Shown here in pieces: positions 1 to 11,898 of a DNA stretch of 64,000 bases. The notes under the pieces are model-generated. The model was not told where the DNA came from, ran no database searches, and worked only from the letters and a program-made list of their open reading frames with translations. The DNA comes from Pyrus communis (Eukaryota > Streptophyta > Magnoliopsida > Rosales > Rosaceae), in NCBI RefSeq assembly GCF_963583255.1, contig NC_084818.1, positions 15,936,222 to 16,000,221 on the forward strand, read 5' to 3'. The position numbers and the translations under genes are program-made. The stretch's first letter is position 1. The number at the start of each line of letters is the position of its first letter.

Positions 1-309
1 TGAGAGGGCAAAATTGTAATTTCACCTAAAACGATTTTAAGTGGGATTATACCCCACTCCGGCTCCTCCTTCATTCCTGCACCCTCACGCTCCCTTTCTC
101 TAACTCTCGAAGCTCTCTCTCTGTAGCTCCATCAAAACTAGCCACCACCACTCGTTCCTTCACAAATTTAACCCCAAATCTTGATATTCAAAACCTATGG
201 GACTTGGGGAAACTAGTTATGTTCTTGCATGCATCATCGGAACACCATGAGTGCAGCTCCATTGAAGCCGTGAGCCTCAAGCTCCATTCTCGAACTCAGG
301 TAAGGTTCA
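1..309. other. Unassigned leader with splice-donor-like end
   Basis: No long ORF is present. The stretch is CT-rich from about 60 to 175, like a plant 5'UTR or an LTR U5 region, and it ends in a good donor-like site (CAG then GTAAGG at 297-304) just before the outer retroelement begins at 310. It could be the 5' exon of a gene lying to the left, or part of an older LTR. I cannot decide between these. Confidence 0.3.
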
Positions 310-766
310 TGTAAGTTCTATATGAGAGCAAACACTTGGTGATTTGATTAAAGACATTTGGAATGATAAGGAGATTAGGATTGAGTGACACTTGTGGTAG
401 ACTTATCAGGAGTTGTATTACTTAAAGTTTCAGATACGTTCTCGATAAAACTAGAACTCTTCTGGCTGATATAATGCATAAGTGTTTCACGGTGATAAGG
501 CTACTCTTTGATAAGGATCACTTAATGGGAGGGATCCTTATTGAATTTCATCGTATGAAGTATAAAACTGAGGTCCCTGTTCTCTCACTAAACACGCAAG
601 TTTACAGTAAACTCAAGCCCTATTGAGAGAGCCTTGCTTTCAGTTGTGTAGAGTTGCAAAAGAACATCAGTTTTTAATCCTAGTTCTTTGAGAAGATGTC
701 TTCCACAGGTAAGCGGTTAAAGTTGATAACTGTGAATAAGTTTTTCCGTTGCACAATTAACTTACA
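310..766 (+). repeat. 5' LTR of element A
   Basis: Starts TGTAAGTTCTATATG and ends AACTTACA, about 457 bp, two bases before the primer binding site. A TATA-like motif (TATAAAA) lies near 560. The same first 16 bases recur at 15732 after a purine tract, which fixes the left boundary. Confidence 0.75.
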
Positions 767-768
767 TT

Positions 769-780
769 TGGTATCAGAGC
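769..780 (+). other. Primer binding site of element A (tRNA-Met type)
   Basis: TGGTATCAGAGC, complementary to the 3' end of initiator tRNA-Met as in most plant copia elements, two bases after the LTR end. Confidence 0.85.
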
Positions 781-1228
781 CCTTCACATATTAACCCTAT
801 GTTGAAGGCATCATGAAAATATTCCTTGTCTCGCAGGTTACAGAACTGGTAGTTTATCATTAGGGAAATATATATGAACACGATCAAGTGATGGCTAAAG
901 CTATCCTTGACCATAAAGACATATATTTTCATTCAAATATACATATCAGTGATGGTGTTTAATTTCAAGTCATGATCACTGGTCATCTAAAGAAGATCAT
1001 TCTTTCATGCTTAGAATTTAAGTAATATATCACTTTATGTACGAATGTTTGAATCGAATTACTATTGTCAAACCACAAAGGTTTATAATTTTGATTACAG
1101 AATTCTTCGAATGTTGGTTATAAAGGTGATATGATTAAAGAAAGTCTTCACATGTTCATCAATCCAAAGATGTTGAAAAGGTGATTTATAATATGGGGAT
1201 TTAAAGATTAATACTTGAACTATGTCCT

Positions 1229-2780
1229 TTGACAGTTATGAATCCAAGCTCCATGCACCTTAATATAGTTGAACCACTCACTGGTGTCAACTACAAGAAA
1301 TGGAAGCAAGTTCTTGAGATCGTACTAATCTCTCAAACTTTCTTGGTACATGTGACATTGAATTCTCTGCCTGATAGTTATACACATCTCAAATTGTCCT
1401 ACAATGCATTGCGTGAAAAGTGGGATGTGAATGAGTTAATTTCAATATGTGTGAGTGAAAAGGAAAGGATGAAAAAGTCTGAAAATGAGAAGATCGAGTC
1501 TTTGAACTATGTACGAAGTACCACCAAGGCACATATACCCTAAACCACCAATGCTACTAGAAAGAATTCTACCAAAAGGGTTCCCTCTCCTAAAAGAAAC
1601 ACCAAACCTAACAAGCCATCGATTCTCAAACCTTACTTTTGTATAAGGCTTGGCTTGCCACATGAAGAAAGGTAAAAACTCTTTTGCTTGTTTTGAGTCT
1701 AATTTAATTGATATACCAAGCACTGAATGGTGGCTTGACTTTAGCTTTTCTATTCATGTTATGAATTCATTGTAGAACTTCATAACAAGGAGAACACCAA
1801 ATAAGGATGAAGTCAAATTTTCAGTTGGCAATGGAAGAAGAGTTGAAGTCAAAGCTTTAGGAAGTGTTAGGCTAAAGATGGATTTTTATTTAGAATTATA
1901 AAACATTGTCTATGTGCCTTCCATGAGAAGGAAGCTGATTCCGTTTCAAAGTTAGTTTTGTTGAGTTTTTATTTTACTATAAATAATATTGGCTTCAACA
2001 TATTTTACAAATCTTCTCAAGTTGGTACTATTTTTTATTTTATTTTTATGATGGCATGTTTCATATAAAAACTCAACAAAGTCGAATTTATTTTTAACAT
2101 TCAAAATGAACATACTAAGACTCAACAATAATCAAACTTAAAGCAAAGGAGGCTGTCATATTTCAAAACAAAGGATAAAGTTACTTGTCAAAAATAATAT
2201 TTTGCCTCCATTAAATTTTTAATGGTTTTGAGTTCTGTGCGGATTATGCTAAAGGAAAAATGACAAGTAGTAGAAAGAAAGTCTCAACAAGAAGCAAAGA
2301 AACTTCATAAATCGTCCACACGTATTTCTGTGGTCTTTTTCCCATGCAAACTACAGAGGAACATAAATATTTCATAACCTAATTTCAGAAAAATCAAATG
2401 CACTTGAAACTTTTAAGATTTACAAAAGTGAGGTTGAAAAACAATTGGAAAAGAAAATTAAAGTGGTTAGGTTTGATAAGGAAGGTGAATACCATGGTAG
2501 ATACACACAAACTGGCAGACACCTTAGTCATTTTGCCATTTTTTCTACAAGAAAATGGAATGGTAGCTCAATACCCTACACTTCGAAATCCCAAGCCAAA
2601 CGAAGTGGCTGAGAGAAGAAATAGACCTCTAAGGAACATGGTAAGGAGTGTGATTTGTAGGACAAATCTACCAAGTTGTTGATGGAGTTAGAGATGGACG
2701 ATTATGCAAACACAAGAACTGACAATTTTATATTTGAGGAAGATAGTGAAATGGGGTAATGTAGAAAAACAATCGGAATG
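1229..2780 (+). pseudogene. Element A gag-protease-integrase remnant
   Basis: The 104-codon frame at 1229-1543 carries the gag start seen in element C (LTGVNYKKWKQ, then LPDSYTHLKLSYNAL and KWDVNELISI). Downstream, in broken frames, are a zinc-knuckle region near 1640, a protease/linker region at 1790-1950 (RRVEVKALGSVRLK, then YVPSMRRKLI) and an integrase piece at 2398-2682 containing AERRNRPL, which keeps the catalytic glutamate. Frameshifts, stops and deletions separate all segments, so no working polyprotein is possible. The sequence then runs directly into the 5' LTR of element B at 2781. Confidence 0.8.
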
Positions 2781-2992
2781 TGTTTAAGGAAATAAAATAT
2801 TCAATTATCTGATATGATTTGGAGTGATTGTAGGACACAATAATCCATCTTGGAGTGATTGTAGGAGAGGATTGTAATGGCATAGAATTAGTTCCAGTTT
2901 ACCTAGAATAACATCTCAATTCTTGTATAAATTCATACCTCTGTACAACTTCAGTTATGCAATACAAAAGACATTCACATAACAATTTGATA
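2781..2992 (+). repeat. 5' LTR of element B
   Basis: Begins TGTTTAAGGAAATAAAAT and ends AACAATTTGATA immediately before the primer site. It aligns along its length with 13293-13505. An internal 20-bp motif, TTGGAGTGATTGTAGGA, occurs twice. Confidence 0.85.
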
Positions 2993-3004
2993 TGGCATCA
3001 GAGC
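2993..3004 (+). other. Primer binding site of element B
   Basis: TGGCATCAGAGC, one substitution from the usual plant tRNA-Met site, directly after the LTR. Confidence 0.8.
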
Positions 3005-3200
3005 ACCGATTTTGGTGACTCTCGAAGCCCATTCCACTTTCGCTACAAACACAACCCAAATTCTTTCCATTAAACACATCTAACATAAGTGATGAAAAAC
3101 CAACAGAGGTGATGCCACACGCATTCGATCCTCTCATCTTACACCACTCAGATTCACCAAGTTTTGTTTTAGTCTCATAGCTTCTTGACGGACACAACTA

Positions 3201-4164
3201 TGGACAGCGGAGCTGCTCTCAGCGCCAAGAACAAACTTGGGTTTATTGATGGATCAATCAAGAGCCCTGCAATCACTGATGCCAAGTATTCAATTTGGTA
3301 GAGATGCAACGACATGGTCTTGTCATGGATTTGGCAGTCGTGCTAGGCAATATAACTCGCAGTATACTCTACTACAAATCTGCATTAGTAGCATGGAAGG
3401 ATTTTGAGGATTGATTCTAGCAAGGAAACGATTCAAGGATCTATCAAATTCGACAAGGACAACTATCCGTTTCAGATTATTACACAAAGTTGAAGGCTCT
3501 TTGGGATGAATTGGCATCATACCATAAGCCAATTGCTTGTGAATGCGAGGGATCTAAGATATGTGTAGAAAGGGAGGAAAAGGAGAAGGTCATGCAGTTT
3601 TTAATGGGGTTGAACGAGAGTTACTCAACCATACGAGGCTCTATCTTGATGATGAGTCCACTTTCAGATACACGACGAGTCCATGGGTTGATTCTACAAC
3701 ACGAACACCAAATACACGTGGCACATTGTCGTGAACCTGCTGCCCAAGCAATGCAAATAAGTTGTTTGACAACGCCAAAAACATGCTCTGGTGGTAGCAA
3801 TTCCAATTCAAGCAAGACATTCAAATGCAGCTACTGTGAAGGAGGACATCCAGTAGAACATTGCTTTTTCCTTATTGGATTTCCTGAAGGTCACAAATGG
3901 CATGGGAATAATGAGCAGCCCAGGAATAAACATACAAATCTAGCATCCCACAATGTTGATGCACCTCAGTCACAAGCCACTAACATTGATACAACCAAGG
4001 CATCTACCTCTAACAACCCAACGTTCACAACTGAGGAGTACAATCAACTCATGGCTCTACTTTTCAATAAGAACGATAAAGATCAATCATTCGCACATGC
4101 AACATGTATATATACACCCACCTACAATATTGCACAACATGATCCGCATTCAACATTATATTAG
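3201..4164 (+). pseudogene. Element B gag (UBN2/copia type) with zinc knuckle
   Basis: The N-terminal part near 3201-3300 reads SAKNKLGFIDGSIKSP, typical of copia gag, and is then broken by stops. The longest intact piece is 3490-4164 (224 codons) with the UBN2-like core (KEKVMQFLMGLNESYSTIRG) and a CCHC knuckle of spacing C-x2-C-x4-H-x4-C (CSYCEGGHPVEHC) around 3826-3866. The stops in the N-terminal third make it a pseudogene. Confidence 0.85.
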
Positions 4165-4167
4165 ATT

Positions 4168-5501
4168 ATGGATAACGGGGCAACAGATTGCATTTCTCAT
4201 TTATCACCCAGTCATAATAAAACTAAAACACAACATGATTTTGTTGGTTTACCAAATGGAGGACAAGCTACAATTGAAAGCACTGGGTCTATTAAATTTT
4301 CACTAGAGATATCTCTTGATGGAGTTTTACAGGTGCCAAAATTTTGTGTGAACTTGTTGTATGTGAGTAAATTAACTCGGGCGTTGAGATGTATCGTGAT
4401 ATTTTATCCGAATTTTTGTGTTGTGCAGGACATGGATGCGAAGAGGACGATTGGCTTGAACAAGCATTTTAATGGGCTCTACTACCTCACACCAAGCCCA
4501 AAACCTCACCTAGCTAATCATGTTAACCGCACCTCGGGACTTTGGCACCAACGTCTTGGACACCCATCATCAGCCCCTCTTCACTTTTTATCCTAGGCCA
4601 TCCTAGAAATCATATTTGATTCTATGCATGTTTGTCATGTTTGTCCTTTAGCAAAGCAAACTCCCTTATCTTTTGTTTCAAGTTCAATAAAATTGATTGC
4701 ACCTTTTGATTTGATTCATTGTGATATTTAAGGACCACACAAAATTCATATACACTCCGGAGCACGTTATTTCCTAACTATTGTAGATGATTTTACTCGC
4801 TTCACATTTTTAAACCCGATAAACAAGCCTTGTTGAAATCATTTTTTTCTTAGGTCAAAACACAATTTAATCGTGAAATTAAAGTTCTAGTGCCGACAAT
4901 GGGGGTGAATTTGTATCGATGCGTGCGTTTTTAGATGCTTATGGCACCATTTTCCAACATACTTGTGCTCACACTCCTCAACAAAACAGGGTGGTTGAGC
5001 GCAAACATCGGCATCTTTTGAATGTTAGTCATGCATTACGTTTTCAAGCCAATTTACCTTTAAAGTTTTGGGGGGAAAGTATCCAAACCGCTTGTTATCT
5101 AATAAATCGCCTTCCTACACCCTTACTTTCACATAAATCTCCCTATGAACCCTTGCACGGCACATCACCTCAATATTCTCATCTCTGGGTTTTTGGGTGT
5201 TTATGCTATGCCACCAATCTTACTCCTTCGCACAAGTTTGACGCACATGCACATCACTGTTTTTTTTATGGGATATCCCCTTGGCCAAAAGGGCTATCGA
5301 GTCTATGACCTTGATAGCAAGCAAATCTTCACAACTCGTGACGTCGTTTTTAACGAGCACATTTTTTCGCTTGCTACCTCACCACCAAAAAATCAACTAA
5401 ATTCCCCAATATTACCCATTCCTTATGATGACACAAATTCTCCTTTAGTCTCAGCCAAAACACCTACACCATCAAATCTAAGCCCACCTACACACCCATA
5501 A
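4168..5501 (+). pseudogene. Element B protease and integrase
   Basis: 4168-4596 starts MDNGATDCI; the protease active site is D-N-G where D-S-G or D-T-G is usual. It then runs into the GAG-pre-integrase motif GLWHQRLGHPS. The zinc-finger cysteines CHVCPLAKQ follow near 4630. The integrase core has the first Asp region with a stop next to it near 4728, DNGGEF near 4895, and the catalytic-Glu motif RVVERKHR near 4987. The C-terminal GKxFxF-type region follows (FGCLCYATN, then a frameshift near 5270). Two or more stops or frameshifts break the frame. Confidence 0.85.
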
Positions 5502-5880
5502 ATTCAAACTCTATTACAGACACCTCGTTATTATCATCTTCCTATTCCCCATCTACAAACCTTACAAGTTCAAACTCTCACACACACAACACAGAGAACC
5601 TCTCACCTCTCACACCAGACACCTAATTACCACCACTAGAACTCGCTCCTCCACCCCAGCCCGTTCTTCCTCTACTTCATTGATCCGACTGAATTACAAA
5701 TCCACCTGCTCGTTTCAGTGACTATCAGACTCATCATGTTGCTTTGCTTATGCCCAGCGCCATCCCTTCCTCCATGTCCGGTATGTGATATCCACTTCAA
5801 CGGTACGTCTCCTACTCTCGTTTATCTATGCTCACCAATCATTTGTACACAACATATCTCACCTGGTCAAACCAACTTCT

Positions 5881-6005
5881 TATAAGTAGGCCCGTCATGA
5901 CCCCAAATGGATTACATCCATGAATTCTGAGATTCAAGCTCTTGAAGACAACCACACCAAACTATGGTTCCTTTGCCTAGCCAATGACCCATTGGATGCA
6001 AATGA
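5881..6005 (+). pseudogene. Element B reverse transcriptase, N-terminal piece up to the C insertion
   Basis: Frame-corrected codons read the copia RT start and stop at PIGC-K just where element C enters. The other half resumes at 11899 as KWVFKIKYHFDG. The split falls inside the conserved GCKWVFKIKY motif. Confidence 0.8.
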
Positions 6006-6451
6006 TGTTAGATTATATATAGTGAAAACAAAAGTACTCAACATATCCAATTAACCACTAACCTTGTGAAGACATTTTAGCAGAAAATAAAGGTTCTTCT
6101 CCTCTTAACACTATTTGTATGCACTGTCAATCAATGGGGCTTGATGTTTCTGTTTTCGTGTGTTGTGCGAGTGTAGGGACCCTTTGCTTATAATGTAAAC
6201 AATGGTCTTTGATAAGGATACTTCCCATCATGTAATCCTTATCAAAGTCATCAGTTTGATAACCCTTATCACTAATATCCAAAGCATCCACATCAAAATG
6301 GTTAACACCAATTGCACCGGGACTTCTTTAGGTTATATTTCAGTCTTTATACATTCCTTAATAACCAACAAGTATTGTCATACACAAACTTTTATGATCT
6401 CAATCCCTCATGCACGTGCTAAACAAGTGTGCAGCTCTTATTAGACTTACA
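6006..6451 (-). repeat. 3' LTR of element C
   Basis: 446 bp, ends TGTTAGATTATATATAG and GACTTACA on the plus strand. The adjoining internal bases 6452-6466 are, on the minus strand, the purine-rich tract CTAGTGGGAGGA used to prime plus-strand synthesis. Confidence 0.9.
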
Positions 6452-6982
6452 TCCTCCCACTAGAGCCAACACTTGTTTAATACAAATGCTTACTGATATG
6501 GGAACATACTTGAAAGGCCATGAGTTTAGTATTAACAAAATCCATGATTACAAGTTTCAGTCAAAAGATAATATCCATGAAGAACTAAAGGGAATCATAT
6601 CTTAATACACAAATATTATCCCCAGAATTACAATCATGAAATTAGTAATCATAAGAAACTCCAACAAGATATGAAAATAATGAAAGATATATAAAATGTA
6701 ATGTTTCTGCAGTACATCTTCCATTAAGGTCCTCTTTAAGACTAGTATACTAGTCCTTCTTTATTGCTTCGAATTGAAGCCTTTAAGTTGCTTTCTTTCA
6801 TAACAATTTAATGTACTACATCATACCCAAAAACTGCACTTTTATGGGAAAACCTTTGCAACTAAGCAGCACAATACTTTATTAACTAAGATAATTGAAC
6901 TACAAAGTCTTTATGCATGTAATATGAAAAACCAAAATACTACAATCAAAGAACAAAATATTAAAGCATTCACCTCCACTCC

Positions 6983-7401
6983 ACTATTCTTCGATATCAA
7001 AAGCAGCCAATACTCTCATCTTCTTCACATGTTTCTTGAACACCACAGCAGGGACAACCTTGTTCAATGGGTCTGCAATCATCAAACTTGTCTCCAAATA
7101 ATCAACTTTCACCAAACCTTTCCATCACCTTTTCACGAGCAACCAGAAATTTAATATCCAAGTTTCTTGTTGCATTGGACATTTCGTTATTCTTTGTGAA
7201 AAAGATTGCAGCGTTGTTGTCACAATAAAGCTGCGTAGGTCTTGAAATTGAGTCCACTACACGAAGGCCAATGATGAAATTCTTTAACCAAACTGCTTGA
7301 TTTACAGCTTCACAACAGGAAAGATATTCAGCAACCATCGTGGAGGATGTCACTGTGTCCTGCTTGACACTCCCCCATGAAACAACTCTTGTAGCCATCA
7401 T
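6983..7401 (-). pseudogene. Element C RNase H domain and pol C-terminus
   Basis: Contains STMVAEYLSCCEAVNQAVWL, YCDNNAAIFF and the C-terminal ADPLNKVVPAVVFKKHV block in two overlapping frames, with a stop near 6983. The copia RNase H core (A-E-Y and D-N) is recognisable. About 500 bp of untranslated sequence separates it from the purine tract and 3' LTR. Confidence 0.82.
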
Positions 7402-7632
7402 AAAAACTTATCTAGAGGTTGATTTTAAGTCATTCGAACACCCTGCAAAATCTGAATCACTATACCCTTCAAGCACCAAATGATCAGTCTTCCTACAAAT
7501 TAACATATGTGACTTTGTCCTCTGTAAATATCTTAAAACCCTCTTCCCGACATTCCAAAGTGCTTCTCCAGCATCGGACTAAAATCTTCCCAAAACACTT
7601 ATTGTAAATGCAAGGTCTGGTCTTATACAAAC

Positions 7633-8438
7633 CTATGCATACATCAGACTTCCTACCAATGATGCATATGGTTTATCTTTCATTGCATCTCTTTCTAAAT
7701 AATTCTTTGGACACTGCTCCTTACTTAATGTGTCACCCCTTGAAATAGGTAACTCAGTAATGCCGCAAGTCAACATATTAAATCTCTTTAAAACCTTCTC
7801 TATATATCTTCTTTGTGACAATCTAAGCAAGCCCCTTTGTCTATCTCTCTTGATTTCAATTCCCAACACATACCTTGCTTCACCTAAATCCTTCATCTCA
7901 AAGCTCTTTTTCATGAAACACTTTGTGTCATCCAACTGGTCTTTAAATAAATACAAGCATTAAATGGATTTTCCATAAAACCATATTCTTTAACTACATG
8001 GTGAAACTTCAAATACCATTGTCGTGATGTTTGTTTTAATCCATATATGGATTTCTTAAGTTTACATACCAAGTGCTATTTCCCTTTTTCTTGAAACCCT
8101 TTTGGTTGTTTCATACATATGTCCTCCTCCAAATCACCATTTAAGAAAGCCGTTTTAACATCCATTTGATGTAAAAACAAATCAAAGTGTGCTACCATAG
8201 CCATTATCACTCTAAAAGCATCTTTAGTTGATATTGGACTAAAAGTCTCTTTATAATCCACACCCTCTTTTTGAGTAAATCCTTTCGCCACTAATCTTGC
8301 TTTGTGCCTTTCGATATTACCATTGGAGTCTCTCTTCATCTTGAACACCCATTTTGAACCTTTTGGTTTGACACCCTTAAAAGGTTCCACCAATTCCCAT
8401 ACACCATTGTCGTACATCGAATTGAGTTCATTTTTCAT
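7633..8438 (-). pseudogene. Element C reverse transcriptase, YVDD block deleted
   Basis: The upper part (8076-8438) has VWELVEPF, KWVFKMKRDSNG, ARLVAKGFTQKEGVDY and QMDVKTAFLNGDLEEDI. After a stop, the frame continues KLKKSIYGLKQTSRQWYLKFH at about 8060-7990. The text then jumps directly to DDTKCFMKKSFEMKDLGEA, so the segment with the catalytic Y-V-D-D is absent. The lower frame (7633-7956) has YVLGIEIKRDR, LSQRRYIEKVLKRFNM and the start of the RNase H connection. Confidence 0.85.
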
Positions 8439-8749
8439 GGCTTCAATCCACTTTTCTGAGTTGTCTTCGAGATTGCATCGTTGAAGTTAGTAGGGTTTTC
8501 AAACTCTAATAAATTTTCTTCATAATTAGCCAAGTATACAAAATCACTTAGAATAGTAGGCTTTCATACCCTAGTAGACTTTCTTAAAAGAATGTCAACA
8601 TGCTACACTAGGTTTAAGGGTTGAATGGGCTGCTGCTCATTCTCATTCACGACTCCACCATAATTATTTGTTGCAACATCATCTTGAACATGCTCATTTT
8701 AAAATTCTTCCACTTCACTTGTAATTACTGCTTCATGATCGTCAATGCC

Positions 8750-9816
8750 TCATTCTTCTTCTGCACACCCAATGATGTCGATCATTATTGTTTGTGGTGC
8801 AAGTTTCTTAACATTAGTTTTATCAGTGGCTATCTCCTTGAGAATAGAACCCTTCAAATTTATTCCAGGATCTTCTTCTTGTAAATGCTTGAAGAAAATG
8901 GCCCTTCGAGTTTCAACAATCTTGCTACTGTTATTAGGACAATAAAAGCGATACCCCTTTGATCTATCTGCATACCCCACAAAATAACAACTTATGGTTT
9001 TGGCATCTAGCTTCTTAGCATTTGGGTTGTAAATCTTCGCCTCTACCTTGCATCCCCAAACGTGGAGATGGTTCAAATTGGGCTTCATCCCTGCCCACAA
9101 TTCAAACGGTGTTCCTTCCACTGATTTTGTAGGAACTCTGTTGAGGATATAGCTTGCAGTTTTCAACGCCTCACCCCATAGAAATTCTAGCAAGTTTACC
9201 TTACATATCATACTTCTTACCATATCAAGTAATGTCCTGTTTCTTCTTTTTGCCACCCTATTTTGCTTAGGGGTTCTTGGGGTAGTATATTGGGCAACAA
9301 TCCCATTATTTTGTAGAAAAATGGCTTGATCATATTTACCATAGTATTCCCCTCCGCTATCGGACCTTACAATCTTTATTTTTCTTTCCAATTGGTTTTC
9401 AACTTCATTTTTATAAATTTTAAAAACCTCAAGTGCCATAGATTTTTCATAATTAAGTATACATAACAAAACCTAGAAAATTTGTCAATGAAGGTGATAA
9501 AATACTTGTTTCCTTAAATGGTTTTTGTTGGAAAGGGACCACAAATATCCGTATGAATAATTTCCAAAATTTGATTACTACGATTTGATCCCTCCTTTCT
9601 AGACTTAGTTAATTTTCCTTTGACACACTCCACACAAAAATCAAAATCTTCAAAGTTTAACGATGGCAAGATTTCATTTTTAACCAAAATTTCCATTCTT
9701 CCTTTTGAAATTTGACAAAGCCTTTTGTGCCAAGGATTTGAAGATTGTTGTGGCTTAAGTTTTTGGTCTTCCATGTTTAAAACAATTTGATCAAGTTTTA
9801 ATTTGAACGTAAACAT
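8750..9816 (-). pseudogene. Element C integrase
   Basis: The upper frame (9514-9816) holds the GAG-pre-integrase zinc motif (WHKRLCQ, then CVECVKGKLTKS) and the first catalytic Asp in HTDICGP. The lower frame (8750-9469, 239 codons) holds the second Asp (VRSDSGGEY) and the region of the catalytic Glu, which here reads RVAKRRNR: Lys replaces Glu. The remainder shows the usual LLDMVRSM and [16 protein letters not shown] blocks. A frame break near 9490 separates the two parts. Confidence 0.85.
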
Positions 9817-9883
9817 CCCATCAACTATAAAACCAGTGCAAACATGAGAAGAATTATAAAAAAAAGGTTGAAGTCAATCTTAT

Positions 9884-10222
9884 TTATAGTAAAATAAAAC
9901 CCAACAATACCAGCCTTGAAACTAAAACTAACTTCCTTCTCATAGAAGGTACATAAACAACATTGTCTAAATCTAAATAAAAATCAAAACCAAACTTAAG
10001 CCTAACGGTGCCTATAGCCTTGACTTCAACTCTTCTTCTATTGACTTCATCTTTATTTGGTGTTTTCTTTGTGATGAAGTCCTGCAATGAATTTGTAATG
10101 TGAATAGAAGAGCCAAAGTCAAGCCACAAAGCATTGCTAGGTATATCAATCAAATTGGACTCAAAACAAGCAAAAACATTTGAAAAAAATATTTTTACCT
10201 TTCTTTGCCTCTTGTTTGGCAA
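9884..10222 (-). pseudogene. Element C aspartic protease region
   Basis: 112 codons. The expected catalytic triplet D-S/T-G is replaced by D-F-G within WLDFGSSIHITN, followed by the conserved flap and C-terminal motif (VRLKFG, NVVYVPSMRRKLVLVSRL). The loss of the Ser/Thr probably inactivates it. Confidence 0.8.
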
Positions 10223-11005
10223 GCCATGACTTGTATTTAGGACAGTTTCTCTTCATATGGCCTGCCTTTTTGCAAAAATAACACTTAAAAATTGTTGAGT
10301 TATTAACCTTGAAGGTCTTTTTAGAGGGAGGAATGTTTCTGGCAAAATTCTTTTTGGTAGTATCCAAGTTATTGATATTGGCATTCTTTGCATAACCCTG
10401 AACAAAATTCACCGACTCACCCTTTTCCTTTTCAGCCCTTTCCTTATTAATCCTCACTTCCCCACCCACAGATATAGATATTAATTCATTGACATCCCAC
10501 TTTGCTTGCAGTGCATTATAGGATACTTTCAACTGAGTATAAGAATCATGCAAGGAATTCATGATGACATGGACCTAAAATGTTTCAGAAATGGGTACCT
10601 CGAGTGTTCTAAGTTTCCTAGCAATGTCGGTAACCTTGAGAATGTACTAACGGAGACTACCTTCACCATATCTAATGGTTGTCAGCGAGTTCATCAAGTT
10701 TCCAGTTTCTATCTTTCCTTTGCATTAGTTGCATCTGGGAAACCTCCATGAACTACATCAATCATAGACCTTTTGTTTATCATGAGACATATTTTGTTCG
10801 ATTTCTCCCATTTTTCATGCTTGGATCTCTGGCTGGAATTGCATCCTTCATTTGGCATTGGTGGTTCCTTGGTTCTCAGCACTAGATCCATATCCATGAC
10901 ACCCAAAAGTATCTCCAAATCTTGTTTCCACTTCTTATTGTTGACACCGGTGAGGTGTTCAACTGTGTTGAGGTTTATGGAACTTAGGTTCAATGCTGTA
11001 TTCAT
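10161..11005 (-). pseudogene. Element C gag with zinc knuckle
   Basis: Two overlapping frames cover it. The N-terminal frame (10709-11005) has LTGVNNKKWKQDLEILLG, and the C-terminal frame (10161-10562) has SYNALQAKWDVNELISI and the knuckle CYFCKKAGHMKRNC (C-x2-C-x4-H-x4-C) near 10255. At least one frameshift or stop between them makes it non-functional. Confidence 0.85.
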
Positions 11006-11437
11006 ATAGAATGAAAATATTAATCTTTAATCCCCAATCTTTATATCACAGACCCATAAATCTTTGGATTAACGAGTTATATGAAAATTTTCTTTAATCA
11101 TGTCACCTTTATAACCAACATTCGAATTTCTGTAATCAAAATTATAAATGTTTGTGGCTTGACAATAGTAATTCGATTCAAACATTTGTATGTAAAGTGA
11201 TATACCGCTTAAATTCTAAGCATGAAAGAATGATCTTCTTTAGATGACCAGTGATCACGTCTTGAATTTAAGCACCATCACTGGTATGTACAACTGAATG
11301 AAAATATATGTCTTTATGATCAAGGATAGCTTTGTGTTCATATATATTTCCCTAATGATATACTACCAGTTCTGTAACCTGCGAGACAAGAAAAATTTCT
11401 TGATGCCTTCAACATAAGGTTAAATGATATGTGAAGT

Positions 11438-11449
11438 GCTCTGATACCA
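11438..11449 (-). other. Primer binding site of element C
   Basis: TGGTATCAGAGC on the minus strand, two bases from the 5' LTR: the standard tRNA-Met site. Confidence 0.88.
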
Positions 11450-11451
11450 AA

Positions 11452-11898
11452 TGTTAAATTATATATAGCGGAAACAAAAAAAACTCAACATATCCAATTA
11501 ACCACTAACCTTGCAAAGACATTTTAGCAGAAAATAAAGGTTCTTCTCCTCTCAACACTAACTGTATGCACTGTCAATTAATGGGGCTTGACGTTTCTGT
11601 TTTCATGTGTTATTTGAAAGTATGGACCCTTTACTTATATTGTAAATAGTGGTCTTTGATAAGGATATTTCCCATCATGTAATCCTTATCAAAGTCATCA
11701 GTTTGATAACCCTTATCACTAATATCCAAAGCATCCACATCAGAATGGTTAACACCAATTGCATCGGGACTTCTTTAGGTTATATTTTAGTCTTTATACA
11801 TTCCTTAATAACCAACAAGTATTGTCATATACAAACTATTATGATCTCAATCCCTCATGCATGTGCTAAACAAGTGTGCAACTCTTATTAGACTTACA
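11452..11898 (-). repeat. 5' LTR of element C
   Basis: 447 bp, plus-strand ends TGTTAAATTATATATAG and GACTTACA. It lies two bases from the primer site on the internal side. It is a near-identical partner of 6006-6451. Confidence 0.9.

Larger units (their letters stand above)
6006..11898 (-). mobile_element. Element C: nearly full-length Ty1/copia retrotransposon inserted in B
   Basis: Two ~446-bp LTRs flank a 5-kb internal region read on the minus strand. The LTRs start TG and end CA. The flanking 5-mers are AATGA (6001-6005) and AATGG (11899-11903); the host RT reading frame of B shows the original site was AATGG, so the left copy has one mutation. By eye the LTRs differ at roughly 6-8% of positions, pointing to an insertion several million years old (inference). 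The domain order is gag, zinc knuckle, protease, integrase, RT, RNase H. The YVDD segment of RT is missing and the integrase catalytic Glu is Lys, so it is inactive on its own. Confidence 0.93.
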
